Assembly: GCA_045591565.1 (NCBI GenBank)
Contig: JAZNTB010000062.1
Location: 1 to 23,227 of the forward strand
Direction of reading: 5' to 3'
DNA from: UBA1738 sp045591565
GTDB taxonomy: Bacteria; Bacillota; Clostridia; UBA1381
DNA: 23,227 bases
Under the pieces are notes generated by a model that ran no database searches, was not told where the DNA came from, and saw nothing but the letters and a program-made list of their open reading frames with translations. Positions 16,082 through 22,734 of the stretch are shown here, piece by piece. Position 1 is the stretch's first letter. Each line of letters begins with the position of its first letter. Both the position numbers and the translations under genes were made by a program.

Positions 16082-17243
16082 TTACTTTCTTCCCCCTTAT
16101 TCTTACAACTGTACCGGCTGCAGGCATACCATTTGCTACATTAAAATATAAACCTCTTAGCGGTGCAGGATTTTCAAGGAATCTTCCAATTCCCATTCGA
16201 GCACCACTTGTGGATTGCATACCGGTGTAATTGTCATTATCATTCCAAGCATACCCCCTGACGCTATAAAAGCTATTTCTTTCTTTGTAGCATATAGCCC
16301 TTATGTATCTCTCTTTGGTTTCATGCTGATATGCAAACTCCGATACACGCATAGATGTTTTTTCTGTTCCGCTTATGCTATCAGGGTCTTCATAATAGAA
16401 ATACAAATATTGCACGCCTGTATTTTTCCCTGCAGGTATTGTAAAATCAACCTGCATTTCGGAAAGCCTTATAGGATTGCCTCCGCTATCAACAGTTCTG
16501 CCCCACGAGCTTGCTGTCACCTCTTCTTCTGTTATGATGTAAGTTTCATCAAAGTCGTACTGTGGATATGCCCTGTCAAAAAGTGCGTCTGTTCCTTTCT
16601 TAGTATATAGAGTTGAACTTACTTTTTCGCCGTCCTGAAACTCGATAGTCTGTGTTATCTCATTTTCCGTCTGTGTAGCAACAAAGCTTTTAATATTGCT
16701 TAGTCCGTAGCCATCCTCTTTGTCTACCTTGCCAGGTGCAGCGCTAATATTTGAAATCTGTTCCTCTGTTAATACCCCATGTGATGACTCTCCCGAATCT
16801 ACATACTCGCCTTTCTCTATATCATATAAGAACCAATTTCCGTTCTCGCCGATATACGGAACCGTTTTGCCGATAAGCCTCTCCCACAAATCCGGCTCAG
16901 GTATAGCAGGTGCTGTTCCCTCGCAATAAGCACCTTCCTCTATCTGTACTGTAATCCAATTTGTACTTATGCGCCTGAATTCACTATTTTCACTTGTAGC
17001 ATAGCATCCAATATGTACCGGACCTTTTTTAACTAATACCTCTTTAGGTATGAAGCACTCATTTTCAATAATAGGCTGTATCAATGCGGTTTTATTGGTC
17101 TTGAAAATACAAAACCACGACAGTCCATCAAATTCAGTTTCGATGTCAAACTTTAGAAAATATGTGTTCACATTTCCTGTCTTTGCAGAGAAACTTTCCT
17201 CGCGGGAAAGAACATCTCCTCTAATTTTTAAATAAATTTCCAT
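16068..17243 (-). CDS. Phage tail-fibre / baseplate (BppU-like) receptor-binding protein
   Basis: A 391-residue protein with a modular phage-tail organisation. The N-terminal domain (about 1-115: MEIYLKIRGDVLSREESF, then DGLSWFCIFKTN, HIGCYATSE, RISTNWITV) resembles the baseplate-attachment domain found in BppU-type proteins of Firmicutes phages. A linker has EPDLWERLIGKTVPYIGENG and NWFLYDIEKGEYVDSG. The middle (VDKEDGYGLSNIKSF) resembles tail-fibre repeats. The C-terminal third, rich in Tyr, Ser, Asn and Gly, is probably the receptor-binding tip. No signal peptide is present. TAAAAGGAGAG precedes the ATG. No portal, capsid, tail tube, holin, lysin or integrase gene is in the window, so this is an orphan. 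Possible roles are prophage relic, part of a tailocin encoded elsewhere, or a domesticated adhesin or receptor-blocking protein. Confidence 0.72.
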   Translation of the reverse strand: MEIYLKIRGDVLSREESFSAKTGNVNTYFLKFDIETEFDGLSWFCIFKTNKTALIQPIIENECFIPKEVLVKKGPVHIGCYATSENSEFRRISTNWITVQIEEGAYCEGTAPAIPEPDLWERLIGKTVPYIGENGNWFLYDIEKGEYVDSGESSHGVLTEEQISNISAAPGKVDKEDGYGLSNIKSFVATQTENEITQTIEFQDGEKVSSTLYTKKGTDALFDRAYPQYDFDETYIITEEEVTASSWGRTVDSGGNPIRLSEMQVDFTIPAGKNTGVQYLYFYYEDPDSISGTEKTSMRVSEFAYQHETKERYIRAICYKERNSFYSVRGYAWNDNDNYTGMQSTSGARMGIGRFLENPAPLRGLYFNVANGMPAAGTVVRIRGKKVNENQ

Positions 17244-17289
17244 TTTTTTCTCTCCTTTTATTATAAACTTTTTTCTCCTTTCAACGCCT

Positions 17290-17323
17290 ATGATATCACA
17301 CTGTAAAAGGAAATATGGGACAA
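17290..17323 (-). promoter_or_regulatory. Candidate extended -10 promoter for the tail-fibre cassette
   Basis: On the - strand, TATCAT (17290-17295) is preceded by TGA, making an extended -10 (TGnTATCAT). A loose TTGTCC lies at 17318-17323; its spacing to this -10 is too long (22), though it is 17 bases from the overlapping TGTGAT. It sits just downstream of the guaA terminator, where a separate promoter would be needed. The remaining 17244-17289 leader contains two AAAGGAG-like sites; the nearer one serves the ATG. Confidence 0.38.
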
Positions 17324-17340
17324 CTTTCTGCTAAACTGCG

Positions 17341-17375
17341 AAAAAAAGACCTCAAGAATTTTCATTCTCAAGGTC
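17341..17375 (-). terminator. Rho-independent terminator of guaA
   Basis: Read on the - strand, a 12-bp stem (arms 17364-17375 and 17348-17359, with two G-U wobbles) is closed by a GAAA tetraloop and followed by seven T (17347-17341). It lies about 65 bases after the guaA stop. It separates guaA transcription from the tail-fibre cassette on the same strand. Confidence 0.92.
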
Positions 17376-17438
17376 ATATTTCTATATTAAGCTTTTTTGC
17401 CCTTTCAGGATATTCTTATTTGCCCTGAAACATTGGGA

Positions 17439-18419
17439 TTATTCCCACTCGATTGTCCCAACAGGCTTTGGTGTAAGATCCAGAAGAACTCTATTGATAC
17501 CGTCAACCTCTGCTGTAATGCGTGCAGTAATCTTATGAAGTACCTCATATGGGATTTCCTCAATCGTCGCTGTCATGGCATCTACTGTATTGACTGCACG
17601 GATAATCGCCGGCCATCCCTCGTATCTCTTGTCATCCTTGACTCCTACACTCTTGAAATCCGGAACAGCAATAAAATACTGCCAAACCTTATCCGCAAGA
17701 CCGCAGATATCAAATTCCTCACGAAGAATTGCATCAGCCTCACGCAGAGCATGAAGTCTGTCCCTCGTTATTGCGCCAAGGCAACGAACGCCAAGTCCCG
17801 GTCCCGGGAACGGCTGACGGTCCACCATCTCTGACGGAAGTCCAAGAGCTTTTCCCACAACTCTTACCTCGTCCTTGTAAAGAAGCTTTATAGGCTCAAC
17901 CAACTCAAGCTTCATATCCTCCGGAAGTCCGCCGACATTGTGATGTGCCTTTACGCCGTCACTTTCCAAAATATCCGGATAAATTGTACCCTGTGCGAGG
18001 AAATCAATGTCTTCAAGCTTTCCTGCCTCTTCATCGAACACCTTGATGAATTCTCCACCAATAATCTTACGCTTTTTCTCCGGTTCTGCAACATCCTTTA
18101 GTAAATCAAGGAAACGGTCGGTTGCATCTATATAAATTAGGTTTGCATCAAGTTCGTCACGGAAAACCTTAATAACCTGTTCGCTTTCGCCCTTGCGCAT
18201 CAAGCCATGGTTTACATGCACGCACACAAGCTGCTTGCCCACAGCCTTTATCAAAAGTGCAGCAACAACAGAGCTGTCTACTCCTCCCGACAACGCCAGC
18301 AAAACCTTCCTATCTCCGATTTGCGCACGAAGTGCCTCTATCTGCTCGGCAATAAATTTGTCTGCAAGCTCTCGTGTAGTAATTCTTTCCATTGTTTCAG
18401 GACGCTTATTGTTCTCCAT
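17439..18419 (-). CDS. guaA: GMP synthase, ATP-pyrophosphatase and dimerisation domains only (no glutaminase domain)
   Basis: Catalyses XMP amination to GMP with ATP, using ammonia. The 326-residue protein has the PP-loop SGGVDSS at 44-50, VNHGLMRKGE, GGEFIKVFDEE, LAQGTIYPD, KAHHNVGGLPEDM, RQPFPGPGLGVRCLG and the canonical C-terminus TPKPVGTIEWE. Fused bacterial GuaA is about 510-525 residues with an N-terminal class I glutamine amidotransferase domain, which is absent here. Upstream DNA holds a promoter, not a lost domain, so this is a stand-alone B-type subunit as in archaea. The ATG at 18419 is chosen because AAAGGA lies 9 bases upstream; an in-frame TTG at 18428 touches that site. It needs a separate glutaminase subunit or free ammonia. 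Confidence 0.93.
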   Translation of the reverse strand: MENNKRPETMERITTRELADKFIAEQIEALRAQIGDRKVLLALSGGVDSSVVAALLIKAVGKQLVCVHVNHGLMRKGESEQVIKVFRDELDANLIYIDATDRFLDLLKDVAEPEKKRKIIGGEFIKVFDEEAGKLEDIDFLAQGTIYPDILESDGVKAHHNVGGLPEDMKLELVEPIKLLYKDEVRVVGKALGLPSEMVDRQPFPGPGLGVRCLGAITRDRLHALREADAILREEFDICGLADKVWQYFIAVPDFKSVGVKDDKRYEGWPAIIRAVNTVDAMTATIEEIPYEVLHKITARITAEVDGINRVLLDLTPKPVGTIEWE

Positions 18420-18459
18420 CCAAACCAATCCTTTCTTATGTCAAATAAATTATGGAAAT

Positions 18460-18488
18460 ATGATAGCACAAAACTCCTAGATTTTCAA
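18460..18488 (-). promoter_or_regulatory. Sigma-A promoter of guaA
   Basis: On the - strand, -35 TTGAAA (18483-18488) and -10 TATCAT (18460-18465) are separated by exactly 17 bases, and the -10 is extended by TGC. The predicted start is about 35 bases before the guaA ATG. I see no purine-riboswitch core in the short leader. Confidence 0.78.
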
Positions 18489-18532
18489 GTATTTTTACCA
18501 AAAATCCACATTCTATGCGTATAATTCTGCAA

Positions 18533-18829
18533 TTATATATTCTGATTTAGTTCAAATTCACCAAATTGGACAGATTCAATATAATCTTTTTCTATCTCAT
18601 GCAAATCATTCATATGTGGCTGTCGGATATGAGTTTCCTGATGTTCTTTGCTTTCCCACTTTTCTATCAGCAGAATTTCGTCTCTGTTTTTCTCGGCAAA
18701 GAAGTAGTCGTACATAATGCATCCTGCCTCTTGGCGTATCTTTGAAACAATCCCTGCCTGCTTTATTTTCTCTACAAACTCTTCGCGTTTTCCTGAAGCA
18801 GTCTTGAAGATAACATAAATTGAGTACAT
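18533..18829 (-). CDS. Antibiotic biosynthesis monooxygenase (ABM) domain protein
   Basis: A 98-residue dimeric ferredoxin-like alpha+beta barrel protein of the ABM/YgiN type. It starts MYSIYVIFKTASGKREEFVE, followed by EAGCIMYDYFFAEKNRDEILLIEKWES, where the paired strands and the EKW motif are diagnostic, then a helix with HIRQPHM. Members include quinone monooxygenases, heme-degrading enzymes and proteins of unknown role; the heme-ligand Asn/Trp pattern cannot be judged safely here. I use ATG 18829, preceded by AGGGAGGG at proper spacing. An upstream in-frame ATG at 18850 lies just 3 bases from the -10 box and has no ribosome site. It is divergent from cotJC and upstream of guaA on the same strand without an obvious terminator between them. 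Confidence 0.85.
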   Translation of the reverse strand: MYSIYVIFKTASGKREEFVEKIKQAGIVSKIRQEAGCIMYDYFFAEKNRDEILLIEKWESKEHQETHIRQPHMNDLHEIEKDYIESVQFGEFELNQNI

Positions 18830-18852
18830 ATCTTTTCCCTCCCTTTGCATTG

Positions 18853-18881
18853 ATTATATCAGTTTTTTGCAACCCTTGCAA
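18853..18881 (-). promoter_or_regulatory. Sigma-A promoter of the ABM-domain gene
   Basis: On the - strand, -35 TTGCAA (18876-18881) and a perfect -10 TATAAT (18853-18858) are separated by 17 bases. It lies 24 bases before the chosen ATG. A large inverted repeat (18887-18923) begins 6 bases upstream of the -35. Confidence 0.82.
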
Positions 18882-18886
18882 TCGTT

Positions 18887-18923
18887 TTTCCCAAAATGCA
18901 TAAAACCACGCACTTTTGGGAAA
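18887..18923. repeat. Inverted repeat in the ABM/cotJC divergent intergenic region
   Basis: TTTCCCAAAA (18887-18896) pairs with TTTTGGGAAA (18914-18923) as perfect 10-bp arms. TGC/GCA extends the pairing inward with one unpaired base. The repeat sits between the ABM gene -35 and the cotJC ribosome site. It has no T tract of terminator quality on either strand, so an operator or a leader hairpin for cotJC is more likely. Confidence 0.6.
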
Positions 18924-18954
18924 CTAACACAAAAATATTAAGGAGTGATGATTT

Positions 18955-19622
18955 ATGTTTAAGCATGAGAAAATGCTTTTTCACCCTGTTGCCATCGAGC
19001 GTGCAAATCCGCAATACGCAGCGCTTTTGCAGGAACAACTGGGTGGTGCAAACGGTGAAATGAAAGCTGCCATGCAATATATGTCACAAAGTTTCAGGAT
19101 TAAAAACGCTGAAATAAAGGATTTATTTTTGGATATCGCCGCAGAAGAGCTTGGACACATGGAAATGATTGCTCAGACAATCAATCTTTTAAACGGGCAT
19201 GATGTTGATGCCGCCGCTGTTCCTGCAGGTGAAGTGCAGACACATGTCCTGCTCGGCCTAAATCCGGGGTTAATCAACGCCTCCGGATATTCCTGGACGG
19301 GTGAAATGTAAGCGTGACCGGCGACCTTTGTGCCGACCTTTTATCAAATATCGCCTCAGAGCAGCGTGCAAAGGTCGTTTACGAATACCTCTACCGACAA
19401 ATTGAAGACAAAAAGGTCAGGGAAACAATCGACTTTTTGCTGAACCGCGAGGAAGCTCACAACGCAATGTTCCGCGAGGCATTCAATAAGGTACAAAACA
19501 GCGGTTCCAATCGTGATTTTGGTACTACAAAGGCTGCAAAAATTTATTTCAGTATGTCGGAGCCATCGCCAGCCGGCAGCAGCTTTGCTGAAACCGAGGT
19601 CAAAAAACCAATTTTTCAATAA
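18955..19622 (+). pseudogene. cotJC: CotJC-type manganese catalase, split by a single frameshift
   Basis: Spore coat protein of the manganese catalase family. The first frame (18955-19311, 118 residues) has E35 and the E65-x-x-H68 ligands (GGANGEM, AAEELGHME). The second frame continues from about 19305 to 19622 and holds the remaining ligands in SEQRAK and REEAHN; these two are 33 residues apart, the spacing of E148 and H181 in Lactobacillus plantarum catalase. Restoring one base near 19306 (for example a T after GGTGAA) would read TGEYVSVTGDL, as expected in CotJC. There is no other lesion, and AAGGAGTGAT precedes the ATG. Total length would be about 222 residues. It is either a recent pseudogene or a sequencing error. 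The usual cotJA and cotJB neighbours are absent. Confidence 0.88.
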
Positions 19623-19630
19623 TTCATTAA

Positions 19631-19665
19631 ATATTGCCACGGGAAATCCTGTGGCAATATTTTTT
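19631..19665 (+). terminator. Rho-independent terminator after cotJC
   Basis: Arms ATATTGCCACGGG (19631-19643) and CCTGTGGCAATAT (19648-19660) form a 13-bp stem with one G-U pair and an AAAT loop, followed by TTTTT. It isolates cotJC from sigK. Confidence 0.92.
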
Positions 19666-19683
19666 AGGACACCTGTTACAAGC

Positions 19684-19710
19684 ACAAATCTACATCTTCG
19701 GCATATAATA
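19684..19710 (+). promoter_or_regulatory. Candidate sporulation (sigma-K or sigma-E type) promoter of sigK
   Basis: CATATAATA at 19702-19710 fits the sigma-K -10 pattern CATAnnnTA, and an AC dinucleotide lies 16 bases upstream (19684-19685). In Bacillus sigK is transcribed by sigma-E and sigma-K, which suits this. The same bases also contain TATAAT. The ATG is only 17 bases downstream of the -10, so the leader would be extremely short and would crowd the AAGAGGTGA ribosome site; this lowers confidence. Confidence 0.35.
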
Positions 19711-19726
19711 CCTAAGAGGTGATTTT

Positions 19727-20410
19727 ATGCCGGAATTTATAGTAGAGCTTTTTAGGAATGTCATGTTGCTTTTAGGCTTTGTCGGAGGCGGAAACGCATT
19801 TCCAAAGCCGCTTTCCCCAAAAGAGGAAAAACACTATCTTGAACTTTGGGCAGGGGGCGATGAGGATGCAAAAAACATCCTTATCGAACACAACCTGCGC
19901 CTGGTTGCGCATATCGCAAAAAAGTACGCCACAGACAACAATTTTGATGACCTTGTTTCAACAGGCACTATCGGTCTTATAAAGGGCATCAATACCTTTG
20001 ATGCAACAAAAACCTCCAAGCTTACAACCTACATAGCAAGATGCATTGAAAACGAGGTTTTGATGGTACTCAGGCTTTCAAAGAAGACCGCCGGAGATGT
20101 TTCGCTTGAAGAGTGCATCGGTATAGACAAGGAAGGCAACAATATGACCTTTGCCGATGTTCTCCCCGCAGACACTGAGGACATTTTTGACACAATCGAG
20201 CTTAAAATCAATACAAAAAAGCTTTATAGCTCAATGGATGAGGTCTTAACTCCTGACGAAAAGAAAATTCTCACATGGCGATACGGTCTTTATAATACCA
20301 AGCGCAAAACCCAAAAAGAGATTTCTGAAATCCTTGGGATTTCACGCTCCTATGTATCAAGAATTGAAAAGCGTTCCATAAAAAAACTTTCGGGGAAAAT
20401 TGAGGAATAG
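19727..20410 (+). CDS. sigK: RNA polymerase sporulation sigma factor, pro-sigma-K
   Basis: Late mother-cell sigma factor directing coat and cortex-maturation genes. The 227-residue protein has a hydrophobic N-terminus (residues 4-20, FIVELFRNVMLLLGFVG) that matches the membrane-associated pro-sequence of Bacillus pro-sigma-K, followed by NAFPKPLSPKEEK. Region 2 includes IEHNLRLVAHIAKKY and DDLVSTGTIGLIKGINTFD (73-92); region 4 has a helix-turn-helix at about 193-218 (KTQKEISEILGISRSYVSRI). The gene is continuous, so no skin-type prophage interrupts it. AAGAGGTGA lies 5-6 bases before the ATG. The presence of the pro-sequence implies regulated proteolysis (SpoIVFB-like), encoded elsewhere. Confidence 0.96.
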   Translation: MPEFIVELFRNVMLLLGFVGGGNAFPKPLSPKEEKHYLELWAGGDEDAKNILIEHNLRLVAHIAKKYATDNNFDDLVSTGTIGLIKGINTFDATKTSKLTTYIARCIENEVLMVLRLSKKTAGDVSLEECIGIDKEGNNMTFADVLPADTEDIFDTIELKINTKKLYSSMDEVLTPDEKKILTWRYGLYNTKRKTQKEISEILGISRSYVSRIEKRSIKKLSGKIEE

Positions 20411-20456
20411 TTTTTATTACCTTTACCGAAAATATACAAAGGAAAGGAGAATGAAA

Positions 20457-21401
20457 ATGGACAGTATAAGAACAGACCTTGCTATTGAGGCGCACGAAAT
20501 GTGCAGCCAAAAAAAGGCCGAGGAAAATCACAACGAGGGAATAGATGTAACTGAATATAATGATGGCGGAGTTTTTGTCACAGTTATCTGCGTTAAAAAC
20601 GAGAAAGGTGCAAAGCTCCTTGGAAAACCCATAGGCAAATATATAACAATAGAAGCTCCCGAGCTTAAATTTTCAAGTGAAGTTTATGAAAAAGCCTGCG
20701 AAGAAATAGCAAAGCAAATACGCCTTTTATCTAGCATAACCGAAAGTACAAAAACGCTTGTTGTGGGTCTTGGGAACAAGCAGATTACACCTGATGCCTT
20801 AGGGCCTTCAGTAGTAAATAAGCTTATGGTCACAAACCACATCAAAACGCATCTTTCAGACTTTTTAGACGATTCCCTAAGCTCGGTTTGCGCCATCGTT
20901 CCGGGAGTTTTAGGCACAACCGGAATAGAAACCTCCGACATAATCCGAGGAGTGGTTGATAAAATAAAGCCTGAGCTTGTAATAGCCGTAGATGCTCTTG
21001 CGTCACGAAGTGTAAACAGAATATCAACAACGGTGCAGATTTGCGATACCGGCATAAGTCCGGGCTCCGGTGTCGAAAACAAGCGTGAAGGCATAAATAA
21101 GGAAAGCATCGGTGTAAAGGTCATAGCAATAGGCGTTCCAACCGTGGTTGATGCAGCCACGATAGCATCAGACAGCATCGATATCGCCCGTTCTAACGGT
21201 GACCTCGGCGATTGTTTTTTAGACGAAGAAAAGACCAGCCTGATACACAAGGCACTCACAAAAAATGCCGCTAATATGATGGTAACTCCCAAGGACATAG
21301 ACCTTGTTATTGAGCGTGCCGCAAAAACTGTTGCAGGCGGAATAAACCTTGCGCTTCATCAAGACCTTACCTTAAAAGATATTGAAAGTTATATTGGTTA
21401 A
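20457..21401 (+). CDS. gpr: GPR germination protease (spore protease, peptidase family A25)
   Basis: Degrades small acid-soluble spore proteins during germination after autoprocessing of its short propeptide. The 314-residue protein carries SIRTDLAIEAHEM at 3-15, VVGLGNKQITPDALGP, VPGVLGTTGIET, the highly conserved VIAVDALASRSVNRI (with a family-conserved Asp), DTGISPGSGVENKR and TPKDIDLVIE near the end, all GPR hallmarks. I place the start at ATG 20457 because AGGAG ends about 7 bases before it. An ATG at 20451 is only one base from the AGGAG but could use the upstream AAAGG; starts further upstream overlap sigK. It follows sigK by 46 bases with no terminator, so co-transcription late in sporulation is possible, although gpr is usually made in the forespore. 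Confidence 0.96.
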   Translation: MDSIRTDLAIEAHEMCSQKKAEENHNEGIDVTEYNDGGVFVTVICVKNEKGAKLLGKPIGKYITIEAPELKFSSEVYEKACEEIAKQIRLLSSITESTKTLVVGLGNKQITPDALGPSVVNKLMVTNHIKTHLSDFLDDSLSSVCAIVPGVLGTTGIETSDIIRGVVDKIKPELVIAVDALASRSVNRISTTVQICDTGISPGSGVENKREGINKESIGVKVIAIGVPTVVDAATIASDSIDIARSNGDLGDCFLDEEKTSLIHKALTKNAANMMVTPKDIDLVIERAAKTVAGGINLALHQDLTLKDIESYIG

Positions 21402-21403
21402 TA

Positions 21404-21432
21404 TTGACATTAACCCTATTTGGGGTTAAAAT
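21404..21432 (+). promoter_or_regulatory. Strong sigma-A promoter with embedded inverted repeat, upstream of the M16 peptidase genes
   Basis: Consensus -35 TTGACA (21404-21409) and -10 TAAAAT (21427-21432) are 17 bases apart. The spacer and the start of the -10 form an inverted repeat TTAACCC-N6-GGGTTAA (21410-21429), well placed to be a repressor operator. No T tract follows, so it is not a gpr terminator. The ATG is 39 bases downstream of the -10. Confidence 0.8.
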
Positions 21433-21471
21433 AAAAAGGTATAAGTAATATTTTAAAAGGAGCTTTTTGAT

Positions 21472-22734
21472 ATGGTAAAGGTTATACCTATAAATGATAA
21501 TATAACACTCAGCTACATCCCGATGGGCAAGCTTAAAACGACCTCTGCAGGGCTTTATATACACAGACTTTTAAACAAGGACGATGCCACAAAAAATGCC
21601 ATTCTACCACACATTTTAAAGCGTGGCTGTAAGCTGTGCCGCTCTACTGCAGAAATCGCACATTATCTTGAAAATATGTATGGAGCAAAATTCTCTGCAG
21701 GTATCGCAAAGCGTGGCGACGACCACCTTATGTGCTTTGATTTTGAAAGCATATCGGACAAATATGCGCCCTCCGGCGAAAAGCTTACTTCCGGAATAGC
21801 CAAACTTATGATGTCATTGGTTTTTGATACTCTGGATGAGTTTGATAGAGATTCCTTCGAACAGGAGCGCACAAACTCCATCACAAAAATCGAGAATATT
21901 ATAAACGATAAGCGTATATATGCAAATTATCGTTGCCAAGAGGAAATGGCAAAGGGTGATTGCTTTGAAGTTCCAAGACTCGGATATGCCGATCAAATGC
22001 GAAAGCTCTCGCGCGATGAACTTTACAGCTATTACAAGGAAATCATCACATCCTCTCCTATCGACATCTATATCTGCGGTGAAACTGACATCTTAGAGGT
22101 TGAAAGGGAAATCCGCGCTGCTATAAACGGATATGAATTCAGAAAATGTGAAATGCCGAAAAGCAGAATTTTAAAGAAAAGTTCTCCTGTTAACAATGTC
22201 ACCGAAAGGCTGAATGTTACTCAAGGAAAGCTTTCTATGGGCTTTTTAACAGGCATCAATCCAAGCGACGAGGATTATTTTGCACTAACTGTTGCAAACG
22301 CAATCTTTGGAGGCGGAGCGCAGAGCAAGCTGTTTAATAATGTTCGTGAAAAGCTGAGCCTTGCTTATTACGCCGGTTCTTTTATTGATAAATGCAAGGG
22401 TTTTATGATGGTTAATGCAGGTATTGAGTTCGAGAATTTCCAAAAGGCATATGATGAAATAATGGTACAGTTCGAGGAAATGAAAAAGGGTAATATCACA
22501 GACCTTGAGCTTGAATCAAGCAAGGGCTTTTTGATAAACAGCCTCACCTCCTGCTATGATGACCAGCATGCATTAATATCCTTTCACTTAAACGAAAAAA
22601 TAGGACAGACCTTTGCAGATATTGACCAGTGCATAGAGCGCATCAAGCGAATAACAAAGGAAGATGCTGCTAAGGCTATGTCAGGCGTAAAGCTTGATAC
22701 AGTATACTTTCTTGCAGGAAAGGAGGATGCGTAA
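21472..22734 (+). CDS. ymfF: M16-family peptidase homologue lacking the zinc motif (YmfF-like)
   Basis: A 420-residue protein with the two-domain M16 (insulinase/mitochondrial-processing-peptidase) fold but no HxxEH motif: the equivalent helix reads AILPHILKRGCK (43-54). It is therefore probably the non-catalytic partner of the downstream enzyme, as in other paired M16 peptidases. The second half keeps NNVREKLSLAYYAGSF, the R/Y substrate-binding segment of the C-terminal M16 domain. There is no signal peptide, so it is expected in the cytoplasm. AAAAGGAG precedes the ATG by 9 bases. The stop overlaps the next start by one base (TAATG), consistent with stoichiometric production of a heterodimer. 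The symbol follows Bacillus ymfF by resemblance; biological substrate unknown. Confidence 0.88.
   Translation: MVKVIPINDNITLSYIPMGKLKTTSAGLYIHRLLNKDDATKNAILPHILKRGCKLCRSTAEIAHYLENMYGAKFSAGIAKRGDDHLMCFDFESISDKYAPSGEKLTSGIAKLMMSLVFDTLDEFDRDSFEQERTNSITKIENIINDKRIYANYRCQEEMAKGDCFEVPRLGYADQMRKLSRDELYSYYKEIITSSPIDIYICGETDILEVEREIRAAINGYEFRKCEMPKSRILKKSSPVNNVTERLNVTQGKLSMGFLTGINPSDEDYFALTVANAIFGGGAQSKLFNNVREKLSLAYYAGSFIDKCKGFMMVNAGIEFENFQKAYDEIMVQFEEMKKGNITDLELESSKGFLINSLTSCYDDQHALISFHLNEKIGQTFADIDQCIERIKRITKEDAAKAMSGVKLDTVYFLAGKEDA

Noticed and set aside
16215..16610. + strand open frame (about 131 codons) opposite the tail-fibre gene
   Set aside because: It is Cys/Ile/Phe-rich with no ribosome site. 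The - strand frame has phage-tail domain features and a good start.
17403..17430. Inverted repeat TTTCAGG/CCTGAAA just after guaA as a terminator
   Set aside because: It has only 7-bp arms, a 14-base loop and no T tract on the - strand. The 12-bp stem with GAAA loop at 17341-17375 is the convincing terminator.
17397..17834. + strand open frame (about 145 codons) opposite the 3' half of guaA
   Set aside because: It lies across the conserved guaA C-terminus, reads as a Cys- and Ser-rich composition without family features, and is best explained as an antisense shadow.
18420..18459. Purine riboswitch in the guaA leader
   Set aside because: The predicted leader is only about 35 bases, too short for the aptamer, and shows none of the conserved core.
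18897..18912. Sigma-E-like -10 (GCATAAAAC) upstream of cotJC
   Set aside because: It matches CATACAnT only partly, has no -35 partner at the right distance and lies in the loop of the inverted repeat.
19300..19320. Programmed ribosomal frameshifting in cotJC
   Set aside because: There is no X-XXY-YYZ slippery heptamer, no internal Shine-Dalgarno and no downstream hairpin at the junction. A one-base indel explains the data more simply.
20684..21298. Long - strand open frame (about 204 codons) opposite gpr
   Set aside because: The + strand frame is an unmistakable GPR protease. The antisense frame has no recognisable domain, no ribosome site and a composition that mirrors the gpr codons.
21640..21690. 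HYLEN in the YmfF-like protein (residues 64-68) resembling the M16 zinc motif
   Set aside because: The last His is Asn, and the segment aligns with the LxxLGA region downstream of where the zinc helix should be. The true equivalent position (43-54) lacks the motif.
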